NCBI RefSeq assembly: GCF_003597395.2
Contig: NC_133776.1
Location: forward strand, 36,140,431 to 36,204,430
Direction of reading: 5' to 3'
Length of the DNA: 64,000 nucleotides
DNA from: Chelonoidis abingdonii
Lineage: Eukaryota > Chordata > Testudines > Testudinidae
The notes below the pieces were generated by a model. The model did no database searches, was not told the DNA's origin, and saw nothing but the letters and a program-made list of their open reading frames with translations. Below, one piece after another: positions 59,400 through 64,000 of this stretch (within the stretch, counting starts at the first letter, position 1; each line of letters begins with the position of its first letter). Made by a program: the position numbers and the translations under genes.

Positions 59400-60000
59400 T
59401 ACGAAGGCTACTCGGATTTCACCCTACAAGATTGTAGAGCACAATTTTCAATTGTGGTTCTTACGGTGCTAACTTGATTGAACTCCTGTGAGAAGTGTTT
59501 TTATATTCCTTGTCTATCAAAGTACTCTTCTCAATAACTGCTACTTCAACCAGGTGTGTCTCTGATGTTGTAAAAAGCACCAAAGAGTCCTTTGGCACCT
59601 TATAGACTAACAGACATATTGGAGCATAAGCTTTTGTGGGTGACTACCCACTTCGTCAGATGACGTGCGTCAGACACCCACGAAAGCTTATGCTCCAATA
59701 CGTCTGTTAGTCTGTAAGGTGCCACAGGTCTCTTTGTTGCTTTTACGGATTTAGACTAACACGGCTACCCCTCTAATCTCTAATGTTGGGAGCTCTTTCT
59801 GATGAGACCCAGTATTGTCCATTTAATTCAGACAAGGGCATCCTCACAAGATGAGAATCATTCCCACACTAAATTCAGTTATTTTGTCACAGAAGTCAAG
59901 AAATACTGTTAAGTTTTTAAGTCTTAGTGGTGAAGCACTTCATAAGTTTCTAATTTATGTACACACACACTCCACAGATCTAAGGTCCTATTTATGCTAT
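59400..60000 (+). pseudogene. Degraded DIRS-type recombinase split by a Penelope palindrome
   Basis: Before the insertion the plus strand reads LSIKVLFSITATSTRCVSDV (59508-59570), like the LVAITSARRVSEL motif of DIRS recombinases. After removal of 59571-59776 it continues GSSF, then CHRSQEILLSF (about 59880-59920), like FHRSQEIVLPSF. The catalytic Arg site reads TRC, so one Arg is kept. Several frameshifts are needed. Same orientation as the RT at 58150. Confidence 0.4.
59571..59776. mobile_element. 206-bp Penelope palindrome (tail type B) with 12-bp target duplication
   Basis: Left arm 59582-59642 is the minus-strand tail and right arm 59675-59735 the plus-strand tail; 56 of 61 positions pair. 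The 32-base spacer contains 'cttcgtcagatga'. Outside, 'tctctgatgttg' (59559-59570) and 'tctctaatgttg' (59777-59788) match at 11 of 12. The element ends 'tagactaacacggctacccc', the type B terminus. No coding part remains. Confidence 0.8.
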
Positions 60001-62397
60001 ATAGTTATGGCGATATTACAGTGACCTTGAGGAAGCAGGTCTGCTTTCAGTATGGATGTTATCTTTGTTTTTGTTGTGTGTGGAATCAGTCAGACCATGC
60101 ACTACAGTTGTGTAATTATAGTATGGGTTATCAGCTGTCCTTGCTCCAAACTATTTTACAAGGAAACTGAAGTTGCTTATATGACTTCACAGTAGTGTGT
60201 CAAGAGAATTTTCAGGAAATCTATACAAGAGTATCATATCCTGTTGTAACCTTGCAGATGTAGAAGGTGTAGTAATAGATCTGAAACTGACCCATGTTAC
60301 TACTACAAGTATCCTTTTCATGGTGCTTTTCTAAGGAACTACTGAGAGCCAGCTTACATTTATTGAAAGCGTGCTGCAGTTACTGCTTCATATATTTTTG
60401 ACCAGTCATCCTGAGTCACAGAAATTCCTAGATACACAACCTTCTCCAGCCTTCACCCTGTTTCACTTTCCCAACGGTTTTGGTAGCTTATGCACCTAGT
60501 TTTCCATAATTACTATTTTCTTCAGAACTGCTGAAGTTTCTGAATGGTTTCACTAGATAATATTTCCCTGTCTCCAGTAAATGCTTTTTCTCTTGTATTA
60601 GTTTCTGTGTACAGAAGACTGGAGAGTAACACCCAGAGATTGCACCAGGTTTATTTACAAAAGAGTCGTGATGGTACTGGTTGTGTTGACGGAAGGAAGA
60701 GAGGATTTTTATAAGTAATGCATGACAGATTTGGGAGTTGAGGTAGATTACAGAAACATTAGATAATAGATATGATATATTGCTTTGATGCTGAAAATTG
60801 TTTTTATTTATTGAAAATATCTCAAAACAACAAGCTTGACATAAGTAGAAAAACTGTACATTTCCCTCCCTGTTTCTTCCACTGTGCAGGTTGGAGCATG
60901 TGACCATACTACTGAGTGCAGTTTGTTCTTGCACTAAATTCATTCAGCCATGCTGGATTAGAGCCAGATATGAAATGAAAAGCAAATCATGCACATTTCA
61001 CTACTTCCCAGTTTAAATTAGGCAATTTCTTTCTTTGTCACTCCTCCTTTAATAAAATGTGGCATTACTGTCTATTTATAGGTCCAACATAGTTGAAAGC
61101 TGTGAAGCTATGTTAAGCTGTATATAGATATTCTGGTAGGAACATTCCAGTAGATTGCAATATGAGTTCAGGAGAAAGTTGAAAGTAAATGAGAGATCTG
61201 TGAGAGAATTCTCCAGGGAGGTTTCACAGCATACCGCACATCATTTGCAAGGATAGATTTTCCTTTCACTTGGAGGACCACGCAAACTAAGTTCTGTTTC
61301 TTGGGAAATGAGAAAGTATAGGACAGGAGGCCTTTTCAGTTTTGACTTGTGTCCCTATGGGAAGTCTTTATTTGCAGGGGGGAAATATACTGTTACTCTA
61401 TCTTTTTAGGATGTAGTATATGTTATGAAAAAATACACATTAAATAAAATCTGAATCTTAGCTTATAAATTCTATTTAGCCCAGAAGTAAAACAGAAAGT
61501 AGTGGTGTCATGGAGTGTTTTTCACTAGTGGGTGGGTCACTTTGTCAAAGTCCTAGTTTTAATGATGTCATAACCCCCCTACTGAGAGTAGGCTCAGAAG
61601 CAGAATTATGGCTGCAACATCCTGTGAGGATTGCCTATATGATGCATTAGTCCGCATCAGTGGGATGTAAATTCTACTCTAGTAGTCCTGATGCTCTAAG
61701 GAACTTCTAGTGCATGCCACTAGGGTCAACATGGGCCAGTTGATGCATGACATGCTGGGTTATACTAGAATTTATACCCTAGTAGTACAGACTAACACAC
61801 CGTGTGGATGAGGCATCGATATTCTGTCATTGATATGAACTACATTTTTAAAAAGATGTCAGTGGATATCACCAATATGTCCTGACTTCTGGCTCCATGG
61901 GAATATTCAAAATTTACATTTTTATAGCTTTTTATAACTTACTAATGGTCAGTGGTGGGCATGTTGAGTGATGCATGGCACCTTCTCATACAAGAAATTG
62001 TGCACATGGATAGGCTGGAAAGTGGGGTCAGAAATGTAACCAAAAACTTCCTTGCAGAGAGTACAAAACACCCCAGAAGTATAATGGTCCGGACTTTTTT
62101 CTTTGATATAGAAATTGGTGTCAAGGAATCTGATCAGTATAAACACTTTTTTAATTGTTTTCTTTTTTCCACATGTGACTCACTCAAATACATTTAAAAT
62201 ATATTTCTAGTTTTCAACATCTTTGATACTTCAGTAATTATTACATGTTTTAGTACTGTTTATGTGTGTTACTCTTTTCTAAGGTGCTAAAGACTGAAGT
62301 TTGAATGGCACATGTCATTTTTGTTGTTCAAAGTAGTAATTATAAGCAATGTGTTTACCAGCCTAAGATGGTTACTTTTTTTCTCTTTCAATTTCAG
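60001..62397. other. Unique AT-rich DNA, orphan open frames only
   Basis: A minus-strand frame at 60488-60943 (151 codons) and a plus-strand frame at 61952-62197 (81 codons) have no recognisable domains. I found no repeat family. Confidence 0.4.
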
Positions 62398-62436
62398 AAT
62401 GATGACCTATACAACCTCAGCAAATCCTTCTTTTAA
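62398..62436 (+). other. Candidate terminal coding exon of an unidentified host gene
   Basis: A strong acceptor, with 'ttactttttttctctttcaa' followed by 'tttcag', ends at 62397. The following 39 bases encode NDDLYNLSKSFF and a TAA stop. After it come about 1 kb without repeats and an AATAAA at 63417-63422. This is what a last exon and 3' UTR would look like. I do not recognise the peptide, the splice phase is unknown, and no upstream exon could be identified in the window. An alternative in-frame reading from ATG at 62399 is also short. Confidence 0.25.
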
Positions 62437-64000
62437 TTCATGGGTATCCAGACTATAAATGTTACATGAATCACAACTAGGACCTCACATCCTCCTCCTC
62501 GTCATAGATGGGTACGATGCATCCAGTTCAGTTTGTTTACTTTACTTTACACAAACCTCAGGAGTTAGTTGACTCAACTGCACATTCTATGTTGTGCCAA
62601 GCAAAAGCACTGTGACACCTGGACAATGAGTCTCTATTACTTCATCCTCTACCATAAGAACTTAGCTGGACGCAATGAACTGATGTGCCCACCACTATGT
62701 CATGGTGAGAATGGGTATTGTACTAGCACATTTACGTGATACATTACATTTCATTTGCTGCTGAAAACCTGTATGACAAATCATCATTGTAAATTATTAC
62801 ATACAAAACTGTTAATGTTGGTTGAAGAGTATTAAATATTTAACATAGGTTTTGATTTATACATGTACTTTTTTTAATTAAAATGTAACTTTTCCTACAG
62901 CACATCTTTTTTTGATGTGGAACTGAGGTATACTATATTCTGTTGTAAACAGAGTGGGGAACCTGCTTAAAACAAGGCTAATAAGAATAGAGTAGGGTAC
63001 TATTCTTGTTTTAAGATTGTAATTCAGAAAATAATATAATATGAATCATTGGCCCCTGGGCCTTGATTGTACAGTCATATTTACTGATACTATCAGTTGT
63101 AAGATAACCCTGATGTTGAGTTAAATTCTTTCCAAAAGAAAAAATAATAATTTTATACTCCTCTTGTAAAATAGGCTGTATTAACTCAAATGAAGATAAA
63201 CTTACTGTAGATGGTATTTACAAGTGTCAACTTGAACTCATCTGTTGCACAGAAACTTACAAAAAGCAGAAAAAAGAAATCAAAGTCTTCCATTGTATAT
63301 ATTGTTAGGAGAAAAAAGGAAAAAAAAAAAGAACCATGGGTGAAGTCTTCAAATCAAAACTCTTCCTGGAATGAAAAATGTGGGTGTTTGTAAATTCTGG
63401 AAATCTTTCTATACATAATAAACTAGATACTGTTTTATCTGCTTATTTTTTTCCTGGTAAATTGTCTCAATTGTCTACCCATGCACTCAGACATTCTATT
63501 GACATTTTCTTTTTGTGCTACCATGAATGGTGGCAGGTTACCGTAGACCTTGCTACTTCTGAGTTCAAATTTCAAGCATAATTAGGTAATACACTGTATT
63601 AATATGCAGCACATGTCTCTGTGTTACTTCACTCATACTCTTTTCATGTTTCCAGGAAATTATCGCTCCTCCTCATTCCACTGAAGTCAGTGAAAAAATT
63701 CACACAGGCTTTATTGGAAGCAGTGTCTGGACTTCTGTGTTTAGTTTAAAAAAAGTGGCCTAGACAATTTTTTGGAGTTCACTGTGTGCGAAAGAGGCAG
63801 TGGGGCAGTGCTGCTTCTGTGGCACTATTCTGTGCCCTTCTCTGATTCGGAGGATTTCCATGAATAGCACCTGCAGGGCTTCACTATTTTGATGTGGGGT
63901 AGAGCAACAGAGGTCAGGCTCTGCTTCTGGATTCCCATGTGAAAAGATGGTCAAGCAATAATATAACTTGAAGCTGTAGTGGTTCGTCCTATGTCCTTTC
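62437..64000. other. Unique AT-rich DNA, possible 3' UTR then intergenic
   Basis: If the exon at 62398 is real, this would hold its 3' UTR, with a possible polyadenylation signal at 63417-63422. A GAAGTCA hairpin-family copy lies at about 63672-63718. No other feature was recognised to the window end. Confidence 0.4.

Noticed and set aside
1..64000. CRISPR array, prophage, operon or bacterial mobile island
   Set aside because: No evenly spaced direct repeats, compact coding or ribosome-binding sites exist; the content is clearly vertebrate.

Overview
The window reads as repeat-rich, intron-poor vertebrate chromosome, most likely from a turtle (Testudines). That call rests on the mixture of repeats: turtle-type CR1 LINEs, Penelope-like elements with two recurring 3' tails, DIRS-type tyrosine-recombinase retrotransposons, an RTE-like LINE, a PIF/Harbinger transposase relic, and several hAT and MITE families with the 'gtgtacactgcaa', 'agggccctacc' and 'caggggtcgg' termini I associate with turtle genomes. 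Base composition is AT-rich with GC-rich islands only inside transposons. No bacterial, viral or phage gene organisation is present, and I see no convincing multi-exon host gene, rRNA or tRNA. The one host-exon candidate is a short terminal exon near 62.4 kb, at low confidence.

Layout. 0-9.9 kb: mostly unique AT-rich DNA with a CR1 3' end (3.77-4.91 kb, + strand), small CR1 scraps, an old MITE and a SINE-like tail. 9.9-10.3 kb: Penelope 3' fragment, minus strand. 12.3-14.9 kb: a palindromic MITE, then a Harbinger relic whose 5' leader is split from its transposase by a second 511-bp MITE; the transposase keeps its D, D and E codons in one frame. 16.7-17.3 kb: degraded DIRS recombinase. 19.3-27.5 kb: a nearly full-length DIRS-like element with inverted terminal repeats, Gag, RT, RNase H and tyrosine recombinase. 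Its recombinase is split by a 2.65-kb antisense CR1, which itself carries a Penelope tail: three insertion layers.

30.7 kb: a TA-flanked 188-bp MITE. 35.8-39.1 kb: a cluster of hAT-like and AGGGCCCT-ended MITEs, two of them inverted to each other. 39.1-40.1 kb: an LTR-like dispersed repeat joined to a Penelope RT fragment. 44.7-46.3 kb: a Penelope element in two opposite halves, with a MITE in one half and a hAT MITE inside that MITE. 47.0 kb: a Penelope tail palindrome. 47.8-51.1 kb: an RTE-like LINE, antisense, with a damaged YADD motif. 54.3-60.0 kb: a probable second, older DIRS copy, fragmented by a MITE, a 1416-bp hAT element with perfect ends and target duplication, and a 206-bp Penelope palindrome. 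60-64 kb: mostly unique sequence.

The coding relics do not form a host pathway; they are independent transposons, all carrying stops or frameshifts. What the window mainly offers is a readable insertion chronology, plus unusual inverted-repeat structures. Element family names come from reading conserved motifs by eye, with no database search, and most boundaries are approximate unless target duplications are quoted.
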